A program made the position numbers and the translations under genes. A stretch of 5,919 nucleotides of DNA from Coriobacteriales bacterium (GTDB lineage: Bacteria > Actinomycetota > Coriobacteriia > Coriobacteriales > JAEZZM01): assembly GCA_029983705.1 (NCBI GenBank), contig JASBYZ010000090.1, forward strand, positions 1-5,919. Reading direction: 5' to 3'. Positions 1 through 5,919 of the stretch are shown one piece after another; the first letter of the stretch is position 1; each line of letters starts with the position of its first letter. The notes beneath the pieces are model-generated. The model was not told the origin of the DNA. It did not search any database and saw only the letters and a program-made list of their open reading frames with translations.

Positions 1-931
1 CCTCACGCACCACAAATACGTGCGCACCAGCAATGGTTTCTTCTCGGTAAAAGCCTAAGACATCGATATCAATTGGACTTGGAAAGACCACTTGCTGCTT
101 GTCTTGCAGACCATTTATGGTCTCAATGCGCTGCTTGAGTCTGTTGGCACGCTCAAACTCAAGGTCAAGTGCAGTCTCACGCATCTCATACTCAAGTTCA
201 GAGAGAATATCTTTTCTTTTACCGCTTAAAAATCTCTCAATTTTTTGGACATGCTTTTTGTACTCATCAGGTGAAATTGCACCCACACAGGCACCTGGTC
301 CCTTATTAACATGGTAGTCAAAGCAGGGTTTTCCCTCTTCTTGCATTATCATGTCAATAATTGACTCATCATTTGGTGCTTGTTGAAGCTTGCGTTTGAG
401 CTTTTTCCACTCAACACAATTTGCAGAACAGATTGGTACCGCTCTTCTTGCAGTATCAATCATATGTCGAGCAGCTCGGGAGTCAGTGTAGGGACCAAAG
501 TAGTGAGTACCCTGCTTATGCTTTTCTCGGGTGTACTTTATTGCTGGATAGGTATCAGAATAGGTCACTGCAATAAAGGGATAGCTTTTATCGTCACGGT
601 AGTCAACATTATAGGGCGGACGATACTGCTGAATGAGATTTTTCTCTAAGACAAGTGACTCATGATCTGAGTTAACTACCACATAATCAAAGCTTGCAAC
701 CTGCTTCATCATGCGTGGTATTTTATCGCGCTCATCTTGCCCTAAGACATATTGCAGCATGCGTGAACGCAGGTTTTTTGCCTTACCCACATATAAAACC
801 TCGCCTTTTGCATCTTTCCACAAATAGCAGCCAGGTTCTAGGGGCACCTCACGAACCTGGGTTAAGATATCTACCAGGTTTTCTGAATTATCGCTCAAAC
901 TCAAAGGGTCAAATATGTCTTTATCTAGCAC
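1..931 (-). CDS. uvrC: UvrABC excinuclease subunit C, N-terminal 310 residues (truncated by window edge)
   Basis: UvrC makes the incisions on both sides of a DNA lesion during nucleotide excision repair, after UvrA and UvrB have loaded; it acts in the cytoplasm on DNA. The visible part has the GIY-YIG nuclease domain at about residues 33-108 (PGCYLWKD, LYVGKAKNLRSR, then the acidic residue in VLEKNLIQQYRPPYN). Next come the YFGPYTDSRAAR block (about 144-155), a cysteine-rich region (C168, C172, C203, C215) and the UvrB-binding UVR-type helix around 243-272. The C-terminal RNase H-like nuclease and helix-hairpin-helix parts lie outside the window; the family is usually about 600-700 residues. 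I chose GTG at 931-929 because the same frame meets the upstream gene's TAG at 944-946 only four codons earlier and no ATG is available; a weak AAGTGG-type ribosome site precedes it. The next candidate is a TTG nine codons in. The 12-base gap suggests co-transcription with the ATP-grasp gene. The family call is secure; the exact start is less so. Confidence 0.95.
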   Translation of the reverse strand, partial: MLDKDIFDPLSLSDNSENLVDILTQVREVPLEPGCYLWKDAKGEVLYVGKAKNLRSRMLQYVLGQDERDKIPRMMKQVASFDYVVVNSDHESLVLEKNLIQQYRPPYNVDYRDDKSYPFIAVTYSDTYPAIKYTREKHKQGTHYFGPYTDSRAARHMIDTARRAVPICSANCVEWKKLKRKLQQAPNDESIIDMIMQEEGKPCFDYHVNKGPGACVGAISPDEYKKHVQKIERFLSGKRKDILSELEYEMRETALDLEFERANRLKQRIETINGLQDKQQVVFPSPIDIDVLGFYREETIAGAHVFVVRE

Positions 932-943
932 TACATCCCACTT

Positions 944-2227
944 CTAAAAGCCACTATCAGTCTTTTTTGGATAGTGGCGTCTAAATTTTTTGTAATGATT
1001 TAAGGTGTGTAAAACAATCCAGGTTCTACGCTTAAGCGTGTCAATACCAAGTCCCTTATCATAGTCTGCCCAAAGTGGGTTTACTACTCTTCCCGCACGC
1101 ACAAGCTCTGAGACTGCATTTTTATTTTCTTTAGAAATATATCGCTTCAAAAGCTGTGTAGTAAGTACGGTGTATAAAACCTCTTGCGAGATGAGCTGTA
1201 AGTCAAGCTCTTCATGACAGATGATGTCTCGGACTAAAAACTCTACTGGGTTTAGGCCTGCTGCGGTATTGTAATAGTTATTTCTACCAATACGAGGGTT
1301 TACCTCTAAAAAGTATTGGGTGTTATCTCGAGGGTCTTTTTTAACATCAAAGTTAGCAAAACCGGTATAGTTAATACCCTCAAGCAAGGCTTGAGCCTGA
1401 CCATAAAGGTCTTCAAAGGGCCTGGTAATCATAGCTGCTGGATTGCCAAGGGCAGTAGGTACATGCTCTTCGAGCAAAACCTGAGCACTTCCAAACATAG
1501 TAACCTTATGATTGGAGTCAACATAGGCAGTTAAAGACTGCATGCACTGGTCATCACCTGGTATGAGTTGCTGGAGTACAAAGTGAGAGCGCACTCCCCC
1601 CTCATACAAGGTCTTCCAAAGATGATCAAGCTCTTCTTGATTTGAGATAAAGTAAACCTTTTTCATTCCTTCAAAGCGAAGACGCTCATAGTGAGCTGAA
1701 TTTGCAGGCTTTGCAACCAGCGGAAACTCATCAGGAAGCTTAGGCTTAACCCAGGCATCCGTATTATAGCTAGAGAGATCTACCCCAACAGTTTTAGGGG
1801 TTTTAACCTCGTATTTCTCACAAAGCTTAGCAAAAGAAAGTTTATCTTGAACCATATCAAGAAGTTTGAGGTCAACCATGGGAAGATGGTAGTACTCTTT
1901 AAGCTTATCACTCATCTCTATAACTGCTCTTACCTGTGAGTCTGAGTTAGTAAGTAAAATTAGCTCTTTACCCTTATATCGAGCCTGAAGGTTTGGAGCT
2001 ATTTCAAGCGCTTTTTCTGCAATATCTTTAACACTTGCACCCATACCTAAGGCTACAACATCAATAATGCTTGAGCGCGCAATTGGCCCGAGTGCTGCAC
2101 CAGAAATTACCGTGCTTCTCTCACCATATGCCTCAAACGCTGAGCGAGCAAGGGCATAAACGCCTATATCGCCACCAAGAATAACCAGGTGAAACTCTGG
2201 GCTATGCGTGCGATCTTCTTCTGTCAT
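944..2227 (-). CDS. ATP-grasp carboxylate-amine ligase, D-aspartate ligase-like
   Basis: This is a complete 427-residue ATP-grasp enzyme. Such enzymes activate a carboxylate as an acyl-phosphate and join it to an amine. Visible parts: an N-terminal glycine-rich LGGDIGVYALARS segment (17-29) typical of the pre-ATP-grasp domain; DK at 128-129 starting the ATP-binding region; the nucleotide-binding lysine K173 in LVAKPANS; FVLQQLIPGDD (216-226); LLEEHVPTALGNPAA (251-265); FANFDVK (290-296); and the metal/ATP loop FLEVNPRIGRNNYY (306-319). The pattern IPGDD, LLEEH, EVNPR-GR-NYY resembles the family containing Enterococcus/Lactococcus D-aspartate ligase, which adds D-Asp to the lysine side chain of peptidoglycan precursors. 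That resemblance is from memory, so the substrate is an inference. The last 90 residues are basic and rich in KR, with no membrane segment, so the enzyme is probably cytoplasmic. ATG at 2227 has a good AAAGGA ribosome site six bases upstream. It is first in a pair with uvrC and divergent from asnB. Another amino-acid or peptide ligase role remains possible. Confidence 0.85.
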   Translation of the reverse strand: MTEEDRTHSPEFHLVILGGDIGVYALARSAFEAYGERSTVISGAALGPIARSSIIDVVALGMGASVKDIAEKALEIAPNLQARYKGKELILLTNSDSQVRAVIEMSDKLKEYYHLPMVDLKLLDMVQDKLSFAKLCEKYEVKTPKTVGVDLSSYNTDAWVKPKLPDEFPLVAKPANSAHYERLRFEGMKKVYFISNQEELDHLWKTLYEGGVRSHFVLQQLIPGDDQCMQSLTAYVDSNHKVTMFGSAQVLLEEHVPTALGNPAAMITRPFEDLYGQAQALLEGINYTGFANFDVKKDPRDNTQYFLEVNPRIGRNNYYNTAAGLNPVEFLVRDIICHEELDLQLISQEVLYTVLTTQLLKRYISKENKNAVSELVRAGRVVNPLWADYDKGLGIDTLKRRTWIVLHTLNHYKKFRRHYPKKTDSGF

Positions 2228-2233
2228 GTACTA

Positions 2234-2239
2234 TCCTTT
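2234..2239 (-). promoter_or_regulatory. Ribosome binding site of the ATP-grasp gene
   Basis: Read on the minus strand this is AAAGGA, six bases before the ATG at 2227-2225. It supports that start codon. Confidence 0.7.
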
Positions 2240-2258
2240 AATAAATGTAAGTATGAGT

Positions 2259-2285
2259 ATTTTACTACCCAACAAAGACTAGCAA
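2259..2285 (-). promoter_or_regulatory. Possible promoter for the ATP-grasp gene and uvrC
   Basis: On the minus strand TTGCTA (2285-2280) matches four of six bases of a sigma-70 -35 box, and TAAAAT (2264-2259) matches five of six of a -10 box. The spacer is 15 bases, shorter than the ideal 17. Transcription would begin near 2252, leaving a leader of about 25 bases. This is weak evidence, based on position and consensus only. Confidence 0.28.
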
Positions 2286-2346
2286 ACTTCTGCCACATAA
2301 GTCATATATACTAATATTTTACGTTTATAGCGATTCGATTTGCTCC

Positions 2347-2354
2347 AAGAGGAG
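2347..2354 (+). promoter_or_regulatory. Ribosome binding site of asnB
   Basis: AAGAGGAG lies eight bases before the ATG at 2363. It is a strong Shine-Dalgarno match and fixes the start. That start places the catalytic cysteine at position 2, as this family requires. Confidence 0.85.
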
Positions 2355-2362
2355 ATTTTTTA

Positions 2363-4201
2363 ATGTGCGGAATAGCCGGATTTATTGGCTCACATACTGA
2401 TGCCCATTCTATTTTAGAAAAGATGACAGAGGTCATCACCCATAGAGGCCCAGATGATGTGGGATTTTATGAAGATGAGCAAGCTCACATGGGTTTTAGG
2501 CGTCTATCTATTATTGATGTAAGTGAACGCGGCCACCAGCCACTTTTTAATGAAGATAAATCTATGGTTCTTACCTTTAATGGTGAGATTTATAACTACC
2601 AAGAGCTCCGCGATGAACTGATTAACAAAGGCCACAACTTTAGCACTCAAACTGACTCTGAGGTATTAATTCATGGATACGAGGAGTGGGGCACAGAGCT
2701 TCTTCCAAAGCTTAGAGGCATGTTTGGCTTTGCAATTTATAACATCAAAGACGGTTCCCTCTTTTTAGCAAGAGATCCATTTGGAATTAAACCAATACAC
2801 TATACGCTTGTTGATAATACACTCGTGTACGGCTCTGAAATTAAGAGTCTCCTTGAGTATCCTGACTATCAAAAAGAATTTAACGAGCAGGCCCTTGACC
2901 ACTACCTCTCTTTTCAATACAGCTTTCCTCCAGAGACCTTTTTTAAGGGCATTTACTGCCTTATGCCAGGCCACTACCTTTGCTTTAAAGACGGAAAAAT
3001 TGAAACTCACAGATATTTTGAGGCTAAATTCAATCCTAATGAGTCTTTGAGTGAAGATGAGGCGGTTGACCTGATTGAAGCTACCTTTGAAAACAGCGTT
3101 GAGGCCCATCGCATTGCTGATGTTGAGGTAGGTTGCTTTTTAAGCTCGGGCGTTGACTCATCCTATGTTGCCTCATACTTTGGTGGACAAAAAACTTTTA
3201 CCGTTGGTTTTGATTTTGGCGAGAAGTACAACGAAACGTCTTGGGCAGAAGGTCTTGCTAAGCAAATTGGCACAGACCAGCACTCAAAACTTATTAGCTC
3301 ACAAGAGTATTGGGACGCTATTCCTAAGGTTCAGTATCACCTTGATCAACCCTTAGCTGACCCATCTGCTATTGCACTTTGGTTTGTATCTCAACTGGCA
3401 TCAGAGCAGGTAAAAGTTGTCTTATCTGGCGAGGGTGCCGATGAGCTCTTTGGCGGCTATCGAATTTATCACGAACCTCTTGATAGAGCTAAGTACCAAA
3501 AGCTTCTTCCCCAGTCTGTTAGAAATGCTCTTGCTAAGGTAGCTTCTTCACTTCCAGAAGGCATTAAAGGTCGAGCATTTTTAATGCGCGGCGCCAAACG
3601 TGTTGAAGACACCTTTATTGGTAACGCATTTATGTATGATTATGAAGAAAAGAAGCAGATACTTAAAAACCATGAGCTTGCAAGCAGGCCCCAAGATAAA
3701 ACAAAATCACTTTACAAGCGCACAGAGTCTTACGGTGATGATGTAGTTGCCCGCATGCAATATCTTGACATAAACACCTGGCTTATAGGAGATATCTTAC
3801 TCAAAGCTGACAGGATGTCTATGGCTCACTCTCTTGAGCTGCGCGTTCCATTCTTGGATAAGAAGGTCTATGAGGTGGCAATGCAAATTCCTTCAAGACT
3901 GAGAGTTACCCCTGAGCAGACCAAGTACGCTATGCGTAAAGCTGCTCAAAGACACATTCCAGAGGACTGGGCACAAAAACCTAAGCTTGGCTTTCCAGTA
4001 CCAACGCGTGTATGGCTTAAAGAAGATAGTTATTACAACAAGGTTAAAGAGGCCTTCACCTCAGATAATGCTAAAAAATTCTTTAACACAGACTATCTTG
4101 TGAAGCTCTTAGATGAGCATAAGAGCGGACAGCTTGATACCTCAAGAAAGGTATGGACTATATACTGTTTCTTGGTATGGTATGAGATTTACTTTGGTTA
4201 A
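2363..4201 (+). CDS. asnB: Asparagine synthase (glutamine-hydrolysing), AsnB family
   Basis: The family uses glutamine as the ammonia donor to convert aspartate to asparagine with ATP hydrolysis to AMP and pyrophosphate. The N-terminal glutaminase domain (about 1-210) begins MCGIAGF, so Cys2 becomes the N-terminal nucleophile after Met removal. It also shows HRGPDD (27-32), RRLSIID (46-52), NGEIYNY (73-79) and TDSE (97-100), which hold the glutamine-binding residues. The synthetase domain follows, with the PP-loop SSGVDSS (261-267), SGEGADELFGGY (355-366), LKADRMSMAHSLELRVPFLD (480-499) and a C-terminal KLGFPVP block. All expected catalytic motifs are present and the 612-residue length is normal for the longer bacterial AsnB type. 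It is a single-gene unit, with a strong ribosome site upstream and its own terminator downstream. It lies next to a D-aspartate-ligase-like gene, so it could instead amidate D-Asp in the peptidoglycan bridge, as Lactococcus AsnH does. The sequence motifs do not separate these roles. Confidence 0.95.
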   Translation: MCGIAGFIGSHTDAHSILEKMTEVITHRGPDDVGFYEDEQAHMGFRRLSIIDVSERGHQPLFNEDKSMVLTFNGEIYNYQELRDELINKGHNFSTQTDSEVLIHGYEEWGTELLPKLRGMFGFAIYNIKDGSLFLARDPFGIKPIHYTLVDNTLVYGSEIKSLLEYPDYQKEFNEQALDHYLSFQYSFPPETFFKGIYCLMPGHYLCFKDGKIETHRYFEAKFNPNESLSEDEAVDLIEATFENSVEAHRIADVEVGCFLSSGVDSSYVASYFGGQKTFTVGFDFGEKYNETSWAEGLAKQIGTDQHSKLISSQEYWDAIPKVQYHLDQPLADPSAIALWFVSQLASEQVKVVLSGEGADELFGGYRIYHEPLDRAKYQKLLPQSVRNALAKVASSLPEGIKGRAFLMRGAKRVEDTFIGNAFMYDYEEKKQILKNHELASRPQDKTKSLYKRTESYGDDVVARMQYLDINTWLIGDILLKADRMSMAHSLELRVPFLDKKVYEVAMQIPSRLRVTPEQTKYAMRKAAQRHIPEDWAQKPKLGFPVPTRVWLKEDSYYNKVKEAFTSDNAKKFFNTDYLVKLLDEHKSGQLDTSRKVWTIYCFLVWYEIYFG

Positions 4202-4224
4202 GTGCTAAATATCTAGATATAAGT

Positions 4225-4263
4225 AATCCCCCTTAGAAAGTAAAAATCTAAAGGGGATTTTTT
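4225..4263 (+). terminator. Rho-independent terminator of asnB
   Basis: A 13-base stem pairs 4225-4237 (AATCCCCCTTAGA) with 4247-4259 (TCTAAAGGGGATT) with one internal mismatch and a nine-base A-rich loop, followed by a T run at 4258-4263. It sits 24 bases after the asnB stop. On the other strand the hairpin lies 30 bases beyond the end of the surface-protein gene but is not followed by a clear T run, so termination in that direction would be weaker. Confidence 0.88.
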
Positions 4264-4289
4264 ATTTCGCTATTAAAACTTGTGGGCGA

Positions 4290-4733
4290 TTAGTTCTTGC
4301 CAATCTTAAATGCAAAAGATAAGGCAATTGTTGCTATACCAGCGAATACAAGGACTGGGATAAAACTTGTAGCTTCAGAAGTTTTAGGGAGTGCCTGAAT
4401 TTTATCAGGATTAATCTTCTCTACAAACTGAGGATCTTCACTCTTTTCTATCTTATTGCCGGCTTTATCGCTATAAAAACCTGTGTATTCTGACTCGATC
4501 TCTCTACCGCCCACTGAAGCATTAGAGCCAGGAAGTGAGCTATCAGACTTTTTCCACTCAGCTTTTAAAACGCTATTTGGCGAGATCTTAGGAAAATCTG
4601 CAGCCTGTAAAATTGCGTTTGTTTCAAGAGGAGCTGCATAAGCTACGCGAGGACTAAAAAGTGCTAGCTTAGTTTTATAGTCATCAATTGTCTTGTCTGT
4701 AAGCTTCCACCCCACAAAGGTATAACCTTCACG
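4290..4733 (-). pseudogene. C-terminal piece: repeat end and sortase sorting signal
   Basis: Immediately after the TAG the same frame continues REGYTFVGWKLTDK, which is the core of a Listeria-Bacteroides repeat, so the real protein ran through this point. A GTG at 4715-4713 with a chance GAAGG upstream could be called as a start, giving 141 residues. That product would begin in mid-repeat and have no signal peptide, so I regard it as a fragment. It includes the repeat end LKAEWKK, a charged spacer, and an LPKTS anchor with membrane segment and KIGKN tail. It stops at TAA 4292-4290. Confidence 0.6.
4293..4391 (-). other. Cell-wall sorting signal with LPKTS motif
   Basis: LPKTSE is followed by a hydrophobic stretch of about 19 residues (FIPVLVFAGIATIALSFAF) and the charged end KIGKN. 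This is the standard three-part sortase substrate signal, except that Ser replaces the usual Gly of LPxTG, so cleavage would fall between Thr and Ser. Because it lies behind both lesions it is probably not attached to the exported part as sequenced. Confidence 0.75.
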
Positions 4734-4835
4734 CTATGGATTATGCTCAGATACGATTGCCTGAGTAAGCTCACCAAAAGATTCTAGTTTTTTAAAAGTG
4801 CTTCCATCGCTGAACTTTCCGCCATTTGCATCAAG
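4554..4835 (-). repeat. Single Listeria-Bacteroides (Flg_new / InlB B-type) protein repeat, split by TAG
   Basis: The translated order is LDANGGKFSDGS, a linker, HNP, stop, REGYTFVGW, a longer loop, LKAEW. Known repeats of this family run DANGG, then PTREGYTFVGW, then a terminal AKW or AEW, and form small beta-grasp-like modules in surface proteins. The stop replaces the residue between NP and REGY, where such repeats usually carry Thr, Ser or Lys. The loop between GW and AEW is longer than usual. Only one copy is visible. Confidence 0.7.
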
Positions 4836-5425
4836 GCCATAATAATTAATGCCTTTTGCCTTTAAGGTGTATGTTGTGGCGAGTTGATTTGTTAAGATAT
4901 AAGTTTTGAGATTTTCTAAACTAAGTTTTTGGCCATTGTTGTCAAACCAACCCTCATAATACTCAGCCGGTCTCTCTAAATAATTGAGCAGGTCTTCGAG
5001 TTTGCTTATTTGCTCATTTAGATATGTATCATTTATCTCTGAGATAGAAAGCGTATTATCTTTGAGCTCTGGATGTTTTTTGATTCCATCAGCGTTGAGC
5101 TTTACTCCGTCAAAATTAAGTTCTAGCTTTTTATCAATAAGATTTACATGCAGAGGATTAGTTTGATAAATATCTTCACTCTTATAGCTGGCTACTGGTA
5201 TATGAAATGGCTTACTCTCATGTCCAGGTATTTTAGTCTTTAGTATAGTCATGGTATTTGAACCATCATCTTTAGTAAATCCATCATTATTATCAAGTGG
5301 ATATCTCGCAGACTGAACTATGTAGTGGGTAATCTTGATATCATTTAGTCCATTAATAGTTACAGGTGAATAGGTATTGCCTAGTTGATAGTTGGCAATA
5401 TAGCCTTGATTAACATAGTTTCTCA
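4734..5425 (-). pseudogene. Middle piece of the surface protein, shifted out of frame
   Basis: This frame is open from just after TAA at 5445-5447. Its only early start is a TTG at 5426-5424, with no ribosome site, so independent translation is unlikely. I do not recognise the first 190 or so residues; they are hydrophilic, acidic-to-neutral and rich in Asn, Asp, Lys and Tyr, as in extracellular adhesin domains. A short helical stretch, YLNEQISKLEDLLNYLE, may be a small coiled or helical spacer. The segment ends with the start of a Listeria-Bacteroides repeat (LDANGGKFSDGS, then SEHNP) directly before TAG. Confidence 0.6.
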
Positions 5426-5860
5426 AATAAAAAAATGCAAGACATTAATAGTAGGCTGACTTTTGAAGTTTAATATAGTAAGCGGCATAAACTGAAATGC
5501 TTGCGTATTTATCACTTCAAGTGAAGCTGGAAAAATTATCTCTTTAACAAGTGCAAGTTCATATGAGCCACGCATATTACCATTAAAGGCATCTTTTAAA
5601 ATTTCTTTCGTGCCCTCTGGAATAGTAATTGCAACAGGCGATGAACCGTCAGTATCTTTTGGAGCACTTTTTGAAGCTTCAACTATTTTTTGTGTCCCAC
5701 TAGTTTTAATACCTACCAATGTAGTCTTCTCACTATCTTGATACACAAAGTCATCTTGAGTAAGACCTGCATCTGGAAGTGCTGCAAACGCTAGAGAAGC
5801 AAACACAGTCAAAGACAAAATGAGACTTATTACTGCAAAAATACTACGTTTAAGTTGCAT
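5423..5860 (-). CDS. N-terminal piece: secreted BspA-like leucine-rich segment
   Basis: As sequenced this encodes 145 residues. Residues 1-26 are a clear Sec signal peptide: basic MQLKR, hydrophobic core, AFA just before a likely cleavage at A26/A27. Residues about 70-130 hold two BspA-like (LRR_5) repeats, recognisable from ITIPEGTKEILKDAF and EIIFPASLEVINTQAF followed by LTILNF. In intact proteins these repeats stack into a solenoid used in adhesion. The frame ends at TGA (5423-5425), shortly after the T7 run, with the out-of-character tail LHFFI. If expressed from the present sequence it would be a short secreted product with no wall anchor. ATG at 5860 is the first start after an in-frame TAG at 5873-5875. 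Confidence 0.6.
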   Translation of the reverse strand: MQLKRSIFAVISLILSLTVFASLAFAALPDAGLTQDDFVYQDSEKTTLVGIKTSGTQKIVEASKSAPKDTDGSSPVAITIPEGTKEILKDAFNGNMRGSYELALVKEIIFPASLEVINTQAFQFMPLTILNFKSQPTINVLHFFI

Positions 5861-5919
5861 TGTATTGCACTGCTATTTAAAAAGTAGACACTAAAGAGGT
5901 ATTTCTAGAAGACATCCTG
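5861..5919 (-). other. Upstream leader of the surface gene; no firm signal seen
   Basis: These 59 bases precede the ATG of the surface gene. No Shine-Dalgarno match lies in the ten or so bases before the ATG, and I find no convincing promoter pair. TAAATA near 5876-5881 could be part of a -10 box. The window ends here, so an upstream gene or promoter may lie just beyond. Confidence 0.3.

Larger units (their letters stand above)
2228..2362. promoter_or_regulatory. Divergent intergenic region carrying both promoters
   Basis: This AT-rich stretch separates the starts of the ATP-grasp gene and asnB, which point away from each other, so it must hold the control of at least asnB and probably of the ligase-uvrC pair. 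Towards asnB, TATACT (2307-2312) or the overlapping TAATAT (2312-2317) could serve as a -10 element, but I see no convincing -35 at 16-18 bases. Towards the ligase, a possible promoter is listed separately. I find no convincing operator, T-box, attenuator hairpin or riboswitch fold; the leaders look too short for one. Confidence 0.45.
4290..5860 (-). pseudogene. Interrupted LPxTG-like, BspA/Listeria-Bacteroides-repeat surface protein gene
   Basis: Three consecutive open segments on the minus strand read as pieces of one secreted, wall-anchored protein. The first has a signal peptide and leucine-rich repeats, the second ends inside a Listeria-Bacteroides repeat, and the third completes that repeat and carries a sorting signal. 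Segments one and two are in different frames. The switch must occur between the stop of the upstream frame (5423-5425) and a TAA in the other frame (5445-5447), a 22-base interval holding a run of seven T. Segments two and three share one frame and are split by TAG at 4734-4736. One extra T and a sense codon there give an unbroken 523-residue protein. Proteins of this design usually sit on the cell wall and bind host or partner surfaces; the ligand here is unknown. The ATG at 5860 has no recognisable Shine-Dalgarno. Sequencing error, phase variation and true decay are all possible causes. Confidence 0.8.

Noticed and set aside
261..267. SSGVDSS in place of SGGVDSS in the PP-loop of AsnB (these are protein residue numbers; bases about 3143-3163)
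   Set aside because: Ser at this position is common in AsnB proteins of Gram-positive bacteria, so it is not evidence of lost activity.
99..984. Three plus-strand open frames of 72-96 codons opposite uvrC and the ligase end
   Set aside because: They are antisense to well-supported coding sequence, have low-complexity Ser/Leu-rich translations and no ribosome sites.
1316..1534. 72-codon plus-strand open frame opposite the ATP-grasp gene
   Set aside because: It is an antisense shadow of conserved catalytic coding sequence and has no start signals.
2281..2344. Distant inverted hexamers AGCAAA and TTTGCT flanking the asnB promoter region
   Set aside because: They are six bases long and 52 bases apart with no extension, so chance occurrence is likely and no regulator can be inferred.
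2765..3109. Open frame of 114 codons opposite asnB
   Set aside because: It lies wholly inside a gene with every expected motif, has no ribosome site, and its translation resembles no known protein.
4209..4220. Perfect 12-base palindrome ATATCTAGATAT just after the asnB stop
   Set aside because: A palindrome of this length is expected about once by chance in a window this size. It is AT-rich and the real terminator lies just beyond it.
4984..5166. 60-codon plus-strand open frame opposite the surface-protein gene
   Set aside because: The Ser/Leu-rich translation is a typical shadow of a Glu/Asp/Lys-rich coding strand.

Overview
This window holds four gene units from a bacterial chromosome. 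The UvrC fragment, the D-aspartate-ligase-like ATP-grasp enzyme and a sortase-type surface protein with BspA-like and Listeria-Bacteroides repeats together suggest a host-associated Gram-positive bacterium. My best guess is an Atopobium-like member of the Coriobacteriia with AT-leaning DNA. This is inferred from protein style only; no rRNA or other marker is present.

Layout. The left part (1-2227) is a minus-strand pair: an ATP-grasp carboxylate-amine ligase (944-2227), then uvrC starting 12 bases after its stop and running off the left edge (931-1). A 135-base divergent intergenic region (2228-2362) separates this pair from asnB, a glutamine-hydrolysing asparagine synthetase on the plus strand (2363-4201). 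asnB ends at a clear rho-independent terminator (4225-4263). Converging on it from the right is a cell-surface protein gene on the minus strand (5860-4290). It is interrupted twice: by a frameshift at a seven-T run (5429-5435) and by an in-frame TAG (4734-4736) inside a recognisable repeat motif. If both lesions are repaired, one 523-residue product results: signal peptide, leucine-rich BspA-like start, unrecognised middle, Listeria-Bacteroides repeat, LPKTS wall-anchor signal.

How the genes may work together. The ATP-grasp protein resembles the ligases that attach D-aspartate to peptidoglycan precursors. In Lactococcus lactis the D-Asp crossbridge is amidated to D-Asn by an asparagine-synthase homologue, AsnH. 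A D-Asp-ligase-like gene next to, and divergent from, an AsnB-family gene therefore raises the possibility that this AsnB acts on the cell wall instead of, or as well as, on free L-aspartate. The sequence alone cannot settle this. uvrC is a DNA-repair gene that seems to share a transcript with the ligase. I found no CRISPR array, tRNA, rRNA, phage or transposon gene, and no gene-free stretch longer than 300 bases.
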